This document shows, one piece after another, positions 1-9,695 of a DNA stretch of 20,508 bases. The position numbers were made by a program, and so were the translations under genes. Source of the stretch: Mnemiopsis leidyi (lineage: Eukaryota; Ctenophora; Tentaculata; Lobata; Bolinopsidae); contig JH154287.1 in assembly GCA_000226015.1 (NCBI GenBank), positions 1-20,508 of the forward strand, read 5' to 3'. Under the pieces are notes generated by a model that did no database searches, was not told where the DNA came from, and saw only the letters and a program-made list of their open reading frames with translations. How positions within the stretch are numbered: the stretch's first letter is position 1; every line of letters begins with the position of its first letter.

Positions 1-72
1 CATATCTGTCCTCATATCTGTCCTTATATCTGTCCTCATATCTGTCCTTATATCTATCCTCATGGGTGTCCT
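1..72. repeat. 12-bp tandem repeat at window start
   Basis: Six imperfect copies of CATATCTGTCCT follow one another. The first base alternates C/T between copies and the last copies are degraded (CATGGGTGTCCT). The array starts at base 1, so its left end is probably outside the window. Confidence 0.85.
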
Positions 73-1750
73 CGTATGTGGTACATGTGCAACGGGGTTG
101 GTAATGGTAAATAATGGTAGAATTTGCGAATCCCAAAAATCGGTTTTCCATAAAATATGTTCTCCAATCTTCGCGATTCATACCAATGCCAACCCCTTTC
201 GAACTTATAGCACTTTTCTAGTATTATCAAAAGATGGAAGAAGCCTTAAATTTCGGAATCAACCTATAAGAGCCAAGCCTGACTTGCAAAATTTAAAAAG
301 AAACTTACAAAATCAAATAAATTTAAGCTATGTTTGCTCAGACTTCTGAAAGTGATTTAGATCAAATACACTTTATAAATAAAGAAAACCCAGCTTGGAT
401 TCAAAATAGTAGCCCATGAACGGGTCCCTTAGTTCTTTAGTTTGGGACTTCTGGAATAATCTTCTTCTTTAAAGTTGATTATTGCTTTAAAATACATAAA
501 GTTTAACGCTATACGATACTTCCTGTGTTCTAGTGTAGGCTAAATGATTGCCATAAGACATAACTTGCAAGTAATGTTGTTCGACAGATTTTTACAAGTC
601 CAGTGCATTCATGCTGACTGCTTTGAGTTTGCAAATGACAGTGCCTATATGAATTTGGCAAAAAACTATCGGTCAACCAAGTATCCATGTTTTATGTTCA
701 TAGATAAGTTGATATCGTTTCCAATCAACAGAATCAAGAGGCGATCAACATTTTGCATGAAAAAAAACAACTTTTGAACACAATGGATTTCAATGTTGCA
801 GTCATCACTTCGAGTCGACGTTCGTGTGCAATGTACTAATGTGTAATGTGCTAGCTGATGTTAAGGTATCAAACCAGCTTGATCCACAAGATTCTAACGA
901 TAGTTGCAGAATATTATATAGGTTTAAACTATATTTCTTTACATTTACTGAAGGATGCAAACTAGCTGCCCCGACACATCACACAGAAATCATATCATAC
1001 AGCTACATTCTACATTTCTACAATAATGGCTTTATTGATTATCGCTGAAATTTTCATTAGCTGATTTCAAGCTGGATTTTATAACAACGCCAGTACTGTT
1101 TATGGTTTTGCCAATAGCTCCATTGATTATTGCTGAATATTTTGTAAGCTGATTCTAAGCTGGATTTTATAACAACGCCAGTTTAAGATGTCGCTGAAAG
1201 ATTTTTTAATTAATTACTGCCGTATAAGCTTTTATGTTATAATCTCACAAAATATTACTCAATCACTTGATTTTATCTCGTTTAGTTTACATAACATCAA
1301 GAAGCTTGATTTTCGTGATCGTCAACTATTGACGTAATAACATGATTATCGGAAATCTTGAAGCATTTACAGCCCTCACACATATATTCATACAAAAAGC
1401 ACCACCAAATTCTATTTTGATTTCAATCATGTTTCCATTAGACAACAGGGCGGGTCAAACTCAGCTTACTTTAACAATCTGACCTCTAAAAAACCTACAG
1501 TTTAATAGACCGGGTCTAAATTTCTAATACCTTACGATGCAAGGTTGCAGAGATCTCTAACACTTATAAAATCAACACAAAAATCAAATACGTAAGCTTT
1601 GAGCCGGCCTGTTGAATTGTTGAAAACCACCGAATGTTCTCATCAATGTTGCTGAGGATGAATATACTACCCGATCCTGCTGAAGCTGCTGAATGTTCCG
1701 CATGCGCTGCTGCTGCGGGCCTACTCATGCTAACCACCAAGAACCCCCAG
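73..1750. other. Region upstream of the first recognised exon; no gene identified
   Basis: About 1.7 kb of AT-rich sequence with only short open frames. I find no Gly-X-Y coding, no convincing signal-peptide exon and no promoter. It contains one direct repeat (1032-1094 and 1121-1182). The last 110 bases resemble the intron end before exon 10. Most likely this is an intron or the 5' flank of the collagen gene. Confidence 0.5.
1032..1182. repeat. Direct repeat of about 63 bp (two copies)
   Basis: Copy one (1032-1094) and copy two (1121-1182) share the order ATTGATTAT, GCTGAA, AGCTGATT, then a perfect AAGCTGGATTTTATAACAAC followed by GCCAGT. They are separated by 26 bases. This looks like a local duplication; neither copy has coding potential. 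Confidence 0.8.
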
Positions 1751-1828
1751 GTCCAAGAACACCGGGAGAGCAGGGACCCAAGGGAGAAGACGGACCTCAG
1801 GGAGAGAAGGGAGAGCAGGGCCCTCAAG
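1751..1828 (+). CDS. Collagen IV exon 1 of the window (78 bp, phase 1 to 1)
   Basis: Encodes GPRTPGEQGPKGEDGPQG and onward. The acceptor is cccccag|GT and the donor is caag|gtaggt. GPRTP breaks the triplet pattern; the homologous exon at 5659 reads GPKGLP, so about one codon including a Gly has been lost. A branch-point-like CTAAC lies just upstream. Upstream of the acceptor the same frame meets TGA at 1690, so the exon cannot extend far. An alternative acceptor nine bases earlier (ccaag|AA) would keep the frame. Confidence 0.8.
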
Positions 1829-1981
1829 GTAGGTTTAAGTTATACATGGTCTACTTGGCGGCCATTTTTTCGTATAATTCGACTAGATCGGACAGATGAA
1901 TCTTAAACTTCAAAATTAACAGACCTGTTACTTTCAACATTCAAACATTTGAGTACAGAAAGGTTAATTTCTTATTCCCAG

Positions 1982-2134
1982 GAGAGGCTGGTGCTAACGG
2001 CGATGCCGGGGATAAGGGAGCTGAAGGACCAATGGGACCTAAAGGACCCACAGGCCTAGAAGGACCAGTTGGACCTCAGGGAGAAGCTGGAGAGCCCGGA
2101 ATACCAGGAGAAGACGGAGATCAGGGTCCAAAAG
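1982..2134 (+). CDS. Collagen IV exon 2 (153 bp, phase 1 to 1)
   Basis: Seventeen uninterrupted triplets beginning [13 protein letters not shown] and ending GEDGDQGPK. Acceptor ttattcccag|GA, donor aaag|gtaaga. Both junctions split a Gly codon. Confidence 0.93.
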
Positions 2135-2251
2135 GTAAGAGAAAAGTTTTACATCTTATAGCTCGAGGTTGTTTATATCATGTTTGATATCGTATTAACA
2201 ATTTTTCTTATTACAGTAGGCTAAAAATCCTCATCTTAATTACTTAAACAG

Positions 2252-2359
2252 GAGTTCTCGGAAATGAAGGTGCCAAGGGAGAAAAGGGACCTCAGGGGGA
2301 CAAAGGAGAACCCGGAGAAGACGGTTTACCAGGCCGACTTGGAGCTGACGGCGACCTCG
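2252..2359 (+). CDS. Collagen IV exon 3 (108 bp, phase 1 to 1)
   Basis: Twelve uninterrupted triplets: GVLGNEGAKGEKG through GADGDL. Acceptor taaacag|GA, donor ctcg|gtaatg. Read-through meets a stop soon after the donor, consistent with an exon end. Confidence 0.92.
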
Positions 2360-2529
2360 GTAATGAACCGTTCATTCAACCTTTTTGAGTATCATTAAAG
2401 CAGCTGATTATCTTATAAATGATCAGATCAATTTTCGTACTAAACAACGACAAACAAAGTGGACAGAGTAATTTAATTTCGAATTAAAAATCAAACAAAA
2501 TCAGGAAAAGTGAATGTTCCACATCACAG

Positions 2530-2604
2530 GTAGTTCTGGAGACTTGAAAGGGGGACGGCTCGAGAAGGGTGCCCCTGGTCCGAAGGGAGAACAGGGCGTG
2601 AAAG
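2530..2604 (+). CDS. Collagen IV exon 4 (75 bp, phase 1 to 1)
   Basis: Encodes GSSGDLKGGRLEKGAPGPKG then GEQGVK. Acceptor catcacag|GT, donor aaag|gtcagt. KGGRLEK is a one-residue slip in the triplet register, so the exon is 25 codons. An earlier cag at about 2502 is excluded because its frame reaches TAG at 2530. Confidence 0.87.
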
Positions 2605-2858
2605 GTCAGTCAGATGTACTATTATTTGCCTCGCTAGTTTTCATACTTTCTAATCATTCTATGTACTGGGTCTGCTTGATTGTTTCTTATTTTCTTTGAT
2701 ATTGCGATGTAAAATAAATAATTTAAATCGTGTAAAAAAATCGAGTAGTTAAAAGGATTTTATAGAAGTTATGTGAGCGAGATCTAAACTATAAAAGTAA
2801 TCCATGCCCTAATTGTGTCATCAAAATCATGAATAATATTAACGATGATAATGTTTAG

Positions 2859-2984
2859 GAGAGACTGGTGAAACCGGTGAAGTTGGTGACCAAGGCGAGA
2901 AGGGAGATCAGGGAGTGTCTGGAAAGGACGGAGAACCTGGAGAAGATGGCGGACAGGGAGATCCTGGAGAGCAAGGACCTCAAG
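2859..2984 (+). CDS. Collagen IV exon 5 (126 bp, phase 1 to 1)
   Basis: Fourteen clean triplets starting GETGETGEVGDQG and ending GDPGEQGPQ. Acceptor atgtttag|GA, donor caag|gtttgg (weak after position +3). Confidence 0.9.
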
Positions 2985-3145
2985 GTTTGGATCTTTTGTT
3001 GGAAATAATCCTAATCTGATTGATAACAAATCAGGTTAAGTGCTAGAAGTCCGAAACTAAACAGAGAAATGTTACCACGCAACATGCCCTACATAATACC
3101 TTCCCAGTAAGACAAAAACAACCTCACTATAGCACTACTGACCAG

Positions 3146-3321
3146 GAGACGCCGGCGTTGGAGGTGGAATTGGAGAGCCAGGAGAACTCGGAGAACAAGG
3201 TCCTGAAGGAGAGACTGGACCCCCGGGTGAAAACGGAGACAACGGTGCTGATGGAGCTCAGGGAGATCAGGGTCCTAAGGGAGAGGCTACTACTGGGCCC
3301 GCTGGAGAACCTGGAGCGAAG
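3146..3321 (+). CDS. Collagen IV exon 6 (176 bp, phase 1 to 0)
   Basis: Begins GDAGVGGGIGEPGEL and contains GPPGENGDNG. GPPGEN resembles integrin-binding GxOGEN motifs (inference). The triplets are interrupted at GEATTGPAG (two extra residues). Acceptor ctgaccag|GA, donor gaag|gttagt. Confidence 0.9.
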
Positions 3322-3600
3322 GTTAGTGAAGTGAAATTTACAATTCACATAGTCTAACGAAATGCCAGCGTGGGTTGTGGCCTATTTTGTATAGCACGAA
3401 TGTTTTGACAGCTATATTGACGTATTAGGTATGCATTGAGCTTTTACTTGTCTTTCAAAACGTATCGTGCAACAACTCAGTTTTTAGCAATTAAATTAAT
3501 CAAGACAATCTAATGTTCTGCTGTTCATCAGTGAACAGATCCCTGGTTTGCTTATCTAGACCCCACTGTGACCTTTCTCCAACACGTCTATTCTTTTCAG

Positions 3601-3724
3601 GGACCAAAAGGAGAGACTGGAGCTGTAGGGGAGCCCGGAGAAGCCGGATATACCCCCGAGTCTGCTCCTCCAGGGGAACCTGGTACTAGCCCTAGTGGAG
3701 AGGATGGTGTTGATGGAGCTCCAG
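3601..3724 (+). CDS. Collagen IV exon 7 (124 bp, phase 0 to 1)
   Basis: Starts with a whole Gly codon, [13 protein letters not shown], then has two non-triplet stretches: GYTPESAPPG and GTSPSG. These should be flexible points in the helix. Acceptor tcttttcag|GGA, donor ccag|gtacgt. The following intron holds a minisatellite. Confidence 0.9.
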
Positions 3725-4230
3725 GTACGTGATACGTCGTGACCATGTTTTGGTTTAAAACTATGGTTACCATGATATGATTGATGATCATGGTAACCAC
3801 GATCTGATTGATGACTATGGTAACCATAACCTGATTGATAACTATGGTAACCACAATCTGATCGATAACTATGGTAACCATGATCGGATTGATAACCATG
3901 ATCTGATTGATAACCATGGTAACTATAATCAAATTGATAACATTGGTGACCAAGACCTCATTGATAACAGTGGTAACCATGATCTGATTAATAACCATGG
4001 TAACCATGTTCTGATTGGACCCTGTGTCAACTTAGTTTTATTAAAACAAACCACGTTTTTAGCTTATTTCAATGAATAAACTATAAAGTATTTGTATATT
4101 GTTATAAATTTCATTGCTAGTTTATCAAACTAACAAAGCTTGTGTGTATACCAGTACTTTAACTTATTTAAAGTACACGTTAACGTACCCACTATATCCA
4201 ATAGTTTAAGTATAAAGATGACAATCGCAG
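3725..4230. other. Intron 7 (506 bp)
   Basis: Apart from the minisatellite, the stretch 4019-4230 is AT-rich with no recognisable feature. The intron ends in acaatcgcag. Confidence 0.8.
3763..4018. repeat. 27-bp minisatellite inside intron 7
   Basis: Ten units, mostly 27 bp, around the core ATGGTAACCATGATCTGATT + GATAACT. One unit is cut to 18 bp and the last is partial. Almost every unit keeps a GGTAACC or GGTTACC motif. Because 27 is divisible by three, frames stay open through it on both strands (plus frame: Gly-Asn-His then Leu-Ile-Asp). It lacks Gly-X-Y and good splice sites at its edges, so I treat it as intronic. Confidence 0.9.
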
Positions 4231-4337
4231 GAGAGAAAGGAGAGCGAGGTCCACCTGGAGATCAAGGAGAACAAGGAGTTCAAGGAGTAAAGGGACTGCC
4301 AGGTCAAGATGGTCTTAACGGTGAAGACGGAAAAGAC
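4231..4337 (+). CDS. Collagen IV exon 8 (107 bp, phase 1 to 0)
   Basis: Encodes GEKGERGPPGDQGEQG through GLNGEDGKD. Acceptor atcgcag|GA, donor gac|gtgagt (strong). Confidence 0.92.
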
Positions 4338-4589
4338 GTGAGTGAATTAATCAATTCATTAAACATTTTAAACAACTACTACTGAATAGATAGTTTGAGG
4401 CTTTTTAAAGATGATATATAAATTGAAGATTTCAAGAACCCAATCTTGTAAGCTGTTTATTCGTCCCTTCAACCAAAAGTAGAACTTTATTTCTCTATTT
4501 TCTTTCTTTTTTCTTAGATAATATTCCCAACTCTACCAAAAAAAAACAATTCAAAAATTCTATTGGAAAAACCTGACACTATCTTACAG

Positions 4590-4761
4590 GCAGAACCAGG
4601 CGCTAAGGGAGAACAAGGACCAAAGGGACAGCCTGGTGAGCCCGGGGACAATGGTCTGGACGGTGATAACGGTCAAGATGGAGCAAAAGGAGCAGAGGGA
4701 CCCAAAGGAGAGGTCGGGGAGCAGGGAGAAAAGGGCGAGCAAGGTCCCCAGGGCGAAGAAG
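4590..4761 (+). CDS. Collagen IV exon 9 (172 bp, phase 0 to 1)
   Basis: Begins AEPGAKGEQG directly after GKD of exon 8, so Ala sits where a Gly is expected. It then runs in clean triplets to GPQGEE. Acceptor tcttacag|GCA, donor gaag|gtaggg. Confidence 0.9.
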
Positions 4762-5658
4762 GTAGGGTACATTTGATGTTCTGTGGAGAGTTTGCTCGAC
4801 GTGTCCCACTCCGTGTATCTGATCATGTTTCAACTTTTCTGTTGTATCATGTCACATTTTCTTTGTTTTATATGACGAGCACTGGGGAGATAACGCTTTG
4901 AATACATCCCAAGCACTTTTTCGTCGTAAGACCGATGCTGAATTTTCAATTGCCATAGTTGCATGTTTGTTTATAACAAATACATCCTTTGAGCGCTGAC
5001 ATTGTAGCAATGATTTCCAGTACAGTAATAAATAACTTTGCTGCCCCATTTCCAGATGTGTATGTTAAAGCAATTAATTATGGTCTGTGTTTTTAATCAA
5101 TCAGATACAATTAAGCTGCAGTAGCGACCTTGTCATTTAAGCTTAAAATTTTGATTAGAATCATGACCTCCCTAGAATTTTCATATACGGGAAAATAAGT
5201 TTCGTAACAATTAAATAAATATAAGCTGTGATAAGCTGAAAATAACATGCGAATAATTATGATATTAATTTAATGCAAGTGTTAATCAATCAGTACTCAT
5301 ATCTAGTACTGTCATCTCAATCCTTTTCCAGTCAGGGAGCTGCTTTAGATTTAGTGATTTACTCCAGCCAGCAACAAAAAAACCCTAGCAATGAGTGTTC
5401 GAACAGAAATTTTTTTCAATCTGTTCTTCATTACACCAGATTCGTCATGTTTGCAAGCTGTGATTATTACCAAGCGTTAGTAGCCCATAAAGCTGTATTT
5501 ATTCGTGGAGCTATAATTGTTCGTAAATCGTCAAGCTGTGCCTGATTGCTGACATGTGATTGTTTACTGAAATGCGATGTCGGATGAAGCCTACCTGATC
5601 CTGCTGACCTCAGTGCCGCAAGCCGGTGCGACTCACGCTAACCCACAAGCACCCCCAG
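4762..5658. other. Intron 9 (897 bp)
   Basis: AT-rich, with no further exon compatible with the required phase. Its last 85 bases (from about 5572) resemble 1640-1750 upstream of exon 1, which is a sign of intragenic duplication. Confidence 0.75.
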
Positions 5659-5829
5659 GTCCCAAGGGTTTGCCAGGTGACAAGGGAGACGTTGGAATGG
5701 CGGGAGAGCCTGGAGAGCCTGGAGAGGACGGAGCTAAAGGTGCTGCCGGTGAGGATGGTATTCCTGGAGAAGACGGTGGGAAGGGACAGCCAGGCGAACT
5801 TGGAGAACAAGGCGCCCAGGGAGAGAAGG
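5659..5829 (+). CDS. Collagen IV exon 10 (171 bp, phase 1 to 1)
   Basis: Nineteen clean triplets from [13 protein letters not shown] to GAQGEK. The chosen acceptor, cacccccag|GT, keeps perfect triplets with exon 9 (GEE then GPK). Two earlier in-phase acceptors, acaag|CA at 5650 and acctcag|TG near 5598, would add PPG or a non-helical insert. The choice is therefore not certain. Donor aagg|gtaggg. Confidence 0.85.
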
Positions 5830-6065
5830 GTAGGGATGATTTTTATCATTTGTGCTATCTTTTGTCGATTTAGTTGGATTGAGAGGCATCGTCATTTAGG
5901 AAAAGCATCTTGATAAATTTACCATTAAATGAGTCTACGAGATAGTTATTTAAGGGAACATTTCCAATTTGTCTGTTACCAAATACTCGGAAACCACGTA
6001 GATAGAAAGTAACTGCAACTACTCACAGAATTTCTTGAAACAATAACCGGTACAAACGTTCCCAG

Positions 6066-6173
6066 GGATGAAGGGAGAACGAGGAGAGTTCGGTCATGAC
6101 GGAGAAACTGGAATGGAGGGAGCCAAGGGAGAACCAGGCGCCCAGGGACCTCAGGGTGACAGCGCTGAAAACG
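6066..6173 (+). CDS. Collagen IV exon 11 (108 bp, phase 1 to 1)
   Basis: GMKGERGEFGHDGETG through GPQGDSAEN. Ala replaces Gly in SAEN. Acceptor ttcccag|GG. The donor aacg|gttggt is weak, but a nearby ttg|gtagtc would give the wrong phase for exon 12. Confidence 0.85.
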
Positions 6174-6306
6174 GTTGGTAGTCTACTTAACAGGTTTTTA
6201 CCTTGTCGCTATTCTTAGCTTTTTCTTGGTAAATCACTCGATCATCAAAATGTTGTAGAAAGTATATAGGATCCATCTTATGGCTTTAAAAAGAAAACAA
6301 TCACAG

Positions 6307-6378
6307 GTGCCGCTGGAGCTACTGGTGAGCCAGGACAAAAGGGAGTTCAAGGAGAAGCTGGTGACCAAGGAGAGCAGG
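6307..6378 (+). CDS. Collagen IV exon 12 (72 bp, phase 1 to 1)
   Basis: Eight clean triplets: GAAGATGEPGQKGVQG and on to GEQ. Acceptor atcacag|GT, donor cagg|gtaagt (strong). Confidence 0.9.
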
Positions 6379-6592
6379 GTAAGTTAAAAGATTGTTTGGT
6401 TTGGTCATTACTGTCACATGTAGCCATATCATTAGTATGAGCAACAGTGGGAGCCTACTTTGAGGAGCGTGAATGTTTGGTTTCTGAAAGAATTCAAAAA
6501 CATAAAAATTAACAGGATAATCAGACTTGACGTTGCAATTGTTTAAATTAAAGAGTTTATAAATATTTACCCCATTCTTTTTCACCTACTAG

Positions 6593-6718
6593 GAGCTCAA
6601 GGTGAAGCCGGACTTAACGGTGTACCCGGAACCCCTGGAGACGATGGAGCTAAGGGTGGTCCTGGAGCCAAGGGAGCAACCGGAGAGCCTGGAGCTGAGG
6701 GTCCAGAGGGACCTAAAG
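6593..6718 (+). CDS. Collagen IV exon 13 (126 bp, phase 1 to 1)
   Basis: Fourteen clean triplets: [13 protein letters not shown] through GPEGPK. Acceptor cctactag|GA, donor aaag|gttcgt. Confidence 0.9.
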
Positions 6719-6833
6719 GTTCGTGGTATTGTTTGGTCTCTACTAGGTTGTTATCACAATTTATTCCCTGTTATATTAAATAATTCTCATCAAGTTATTC
6801 AATTTTAGTGAAATTCAAAGCTGTACTGATCAG

Positions 6834-7022
6834 GTGAACCCGGAACCCCCGGTAACGATGGAGTAAATGGTCTAGACGGACAGCCTGGTCTACCTGGAGA
6901 CAGTGGTCCCCAAGGAGAGGCTGGTGAGGTTGGTGAACCAGGTGAACCTGGCGACCAGGGACCTGCCGGACAAAACGGAGAGGACGGAGAACCCGGTCAA
7001 GACGGAGATCCCGGACTTGATG
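6834..7022 (+). CDS. Collagen IV exon 14 (189 bp, phase 1 to 1)
   Basis: Twenty-one clean triplets: [13 protein letters not shown] through GDPGLD. Acceptor ctgatcag|GT, donor gatg|gtaggc. Confidence 0.92.
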
Positions 7023-7224
7023 GTAGGCAAATGTTTTTGTGCTAAATTTATTTGTCCAGCTGTGATTCTTTCAGTATTTATGCAGACACATGAGAGCATT
7101 TGGTCTCATTTCTTAGGTTAAGGGTTCCATTTTGAAAGGAGTCATTTTAACAAACATCATACAGAAAGCAAAAAGTTTGACGGAAAATCATAGGCAAATA
7201 AGCATTACTGAAAAACCGCCTCAG

Positions 7225-7408
7225 GACTCAACGGAGCTCCAGGGCCTGAAGGAGAACCGGGTGAGCAAGGTGAAAAGGGTGAGCGAGGTGAGCAGGGTGC
7301 CAAGGGAGAGGCTGGTCATGACGGTATCCCCGGGGAGGCTGGTGATCCAGGAGAAGACGGACCTTTCGGAGAAGACGGAGACAAGGGTGAACCCGGTCAA
7401 GATGGACT
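7225..7408 (+). CDS. Collagen IV exon 15 (184 bp, phase 1 to 2)
   Basis: [16 protein letters not shown] through GEPGQDG plus CT of the next Leu codon. This is the only phase-2 junction in the gene; read-through would hit TAA immediately (CTG TAA), which fixes the donor at ct|gtaagt. Acceptor cgcctcag|GA. Confidence 0.92.
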
Positions 7409-7549
7409 GTAAGTTACCAGAGATGGATCCTAACTGTATTATTATGTATTGATTGCGTCTTTGTCCAGATGATGCAACTTTGGATGAAAAATTTTAGCTA
7501 GACCTTGATAATTGGTCAACTGATTTACTAACTTGGTGCAAAATCGCAG

Positions 7550-7706
7550 CGACGGACTTACAAGTGACGTTAAGGGAGACACCGGAGCCCCCGGACCTCA
7601 AGGTATTGAAGGCCCAGAGGGAGTGGCCGGAGAAAAGGGTGCCACAGGAGCTCAGGGCGAAGCTGGCGAAGATGTCACCGGCCCGAAGGGAGAACAAGGA
7701 ATGGAA
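7550..7706 (+). CDS. Collagen IV exon 16 (157 bp, phase 2 to 0)
   Basis: Completes the Leu codon, then DGLTSDVKGDTGAPG. TSDVK and GEDVTG are interruptions. Ends GEQGME. Acceptor aatcgcag|C with a branch-point-like TACTAAC about 25 bases upstream; donor gaa|gtgagc. Confidence 0.9.
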
Positions 7707-7828
7707 GTGAGCGAAAAGCAAATTGAAAATTTGATTGCATGTTACTTTTTCTCACCAAAACTATGGATGTTGAATCATATACGACAATTAGGAAAAAATT
7801 GCAATGATGTTACCAAATTCTGATCCAG

Positions 7829-8026
7829 GGAGAGAAGGGACCTGATGGTGAGCCCGGTGCTGACGGCGCTAAAGGAGCTGTCGGACCTAAAGGTGATAAA
7901 GGTGAACCAGGAGAGGCTGGACCAACCGGTGAAGAAGGAATGAGCGGAGAGAAAGGAGAGCCTGGTCCGAACGGATTAAATGGTTCCAATGGTCCAACTG
8001 GACCTAAGGGAGAAGCTGGGGCCAAG
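7829..8026 (+). CDS. Collagen IV exon 17 (198 bp, phase 0 to 0)
   Basis: Twenty-two clean triplets: [13 protein letters not shown] through GEAGAK. Acceptor gatccag|GGA, donor aag|gtgagc. Confidence 0.93.
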
Positions 8027-8144
8027 GTGAGCAGTGCTTCATAAACTTCTTATAAGATAAAGAATATTTGAGTTCTAGAAATTAAGTGAAGTCTGGTCTT
8101 ACTACAGAGAATATATTAAATTTCACTAATTGCATTTTCTTCAG

Positions 8145-8352
8145 GGTGAGACAGGAGTACCCGGTGAACAAGGAGACCAAGGAGAAGAAGGAGATGCTGG
8201 TCTGGATGGTCTGGTTGGAGAGGAGGGAGAACCGGGAGAGGAGGGACCTGAAGGTCCTCAGGGCCCCTCCGGAGACGCTGGAGCTAAGGGAGAGCAGGGT
8301 CCTGCTGGAGAACAGGGTCCTGTTGGAGACCCTGGTGAACCAGGAGAACAAG
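8145..8352 (+). CDS. Collagen IV exon 18 (208 bp, phase 0 to 1)
   Basis: Twenty-three clean triplets: GETGVPGEQGDQG through GDPGEPGEQ. Acceptor tttcttcag|GGT, donor caag|gtgact. Confidence 0.93.
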
Positions 8353-8469
8353 GTGACTATTTGCTTACATTAGCTGGATTCTCTTTTGTAAGATCTAGCC
8401 AAAGTTAATGATAAGAGTAACATCCTAAAGAAAAATTCGAAATCTCAAGCGTGTCTATTACCTATACAG

Positions 8470-8645
8470 GCCAAAAGGGAGATGTAGGAGACAAAGGAGT
8501 GAGAGGAGCTGATGCTCCTGACGGATTGGAGGGAGCAACTGGAGCACCTGGACCAAAGGGAACTCCTGGTGGTACTGGAGAACCTGGAGAAAAAGGAGAT
8601 CCAGGAGAAGCCCCAGATGCTATTCGTGCACCGGGTGGCGATAAG
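8470..8645 (+). CDS. Collagen IV exon 19 (176 bp, phase 1 to 0)
   Basis: [19 protein letters not shown] (Ala for Gly at APD), then clean triplets to GDPGEA. It ends with the non-helical [11 protein letters not shown]. Acceptor tatacag|GC, donor aag|gtgggg. Confidence 0.9.
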
Positions 8646-9141
8646 GTGGGGTCTTGAATTTATCTAAAAGCCCGTTAATTTGATTGTTGTAAGAGAACAA
8701 ATAGGCAATTAACAAATTTCCCCACTTTAGTGTTACATTATAACAAACATTATATTGTGAGAGATACACGTTGCCAGAAGTTCTCAGATCATATCTTGGA
8801 GGTTCTTATATGTCGTTCAATTCTGATGTATAGTATACGTGACGTATACTATACGTATACTATACGTCACTAATTGGTTCTAGTTGCTGGCTTAATTAGG
8901 TCGAGCATTCAGCATGTTTATAAGTTCAAGGTTCTATTGACAAGTTCTTGACAGGTTCTAAAATGTCCGTCAGCCATTTAAGCTTATAAGAACCCTAGCG
9001 GTGCGGAGCAAATAATTTAGGCAATAGTTCACACCCTTGGTCATTGCCGCTACGAATAAACCTAGCTTATTAGGGGAGTTTGCGATTCACAAACAAGAAA
9101 ACAACACTTTACACTTGTCGTATAAATACAAAAAACCCAAG
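8646..9141. other. Intron 19 (496 bp) with a near-palindromic segment
   Basis: The intron contains the hairpin segment 8828-8870. A 10-base inverted pair, GGTTCTTATA at 8801-8810 and TATAAGAACC at 8985-8994, flanks it. No coding potential. The acceptor at its end (aacccaag) has a poor pyrimidine tract. Confidence 0.7.
8828..8870. repeat. Near-perfect palindrome of alternating TATACGTATA type
   Basis: Bases 8839-8870 form a 32-base palindrome, GTGACGTATA ... TATACGTCAC, broken only by two symmetric mismatched pairs. An overlapping imperfect palindrome precedes it. It should extrude a hairpin in DNA or RNA. Confidence 0.85.
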
Positions 9142-9285
9142 GGAGAGCCTGGAGAAGTTGGAGCTATAGGAGAGCCTGGTCCCGATGGAACTCCTGGAAA
9201 TGACGGAAATGAAGGAGCTGTCGGAGAACCCGGCGAGCCTGGAGCAAAGGGACTCCCCGGAATTCCAGGCACAAATGGAGAACAG
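9142..9285 (+). CDS. Collagen IV exon 20 (144 bp, phase 0 to 0)
   Basis: Sixteen clean triplets: [13 protein letters not shown] through GTNGEQ. The acceptor cccaag|GGA is purine-rich and weak, but it is the only one matching phase 0. Donor cag|gtactt. Confidence 0.85.
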
Positions 9286-9429
9286 GTACTTCAAACCTTC
9301 ACGATAATCCTAAGTATTGATATTTGATTTTTGTACATCAATCAATTTGATCCCGCGAAAATGACTCATTCAATTAATTTTTTATTTGAGTTTACAATTA
9401 TGAGACGGTAGTGCTTATTGTTAAATTCA

Positions 9430-9695
<266 letters not shown>

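Noticed and set aside
62..349. 95-codon plus-strand frame near the window start as a signal-peptide exon
   Set aside because: The hydrophobic stretch is short and interrupted by Cys/Thr, no donor in a usable phase was evident, and it starts inside a tandem repeat.
1693..1750. ATG-initiated extension of exon 1 (MFRMRCCCGPTHAN...) as the true protein start
   Set aside because: It has no signal peptide, which a secreted collagen needs. The same region is similar to the intron end before exon 10, and a cccccag acceptor gives a better triplet start.
3777..4079. 100-codon plus-strand frame through the minisatellite as a gene
   Set aside because: It is open only because the repeat unit is a multiple of three. 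It has no splice sites or family features.
5577..5658. ATG-initiated extension of exon 10 ([12 protein letters not shown]...) as an alternative promoter start
   Set aside because: Exon 9 joins at 5659 in phase with perfect triplets. The extra part has intron-like features and its counterpart before exon 1 does not keep the frame.
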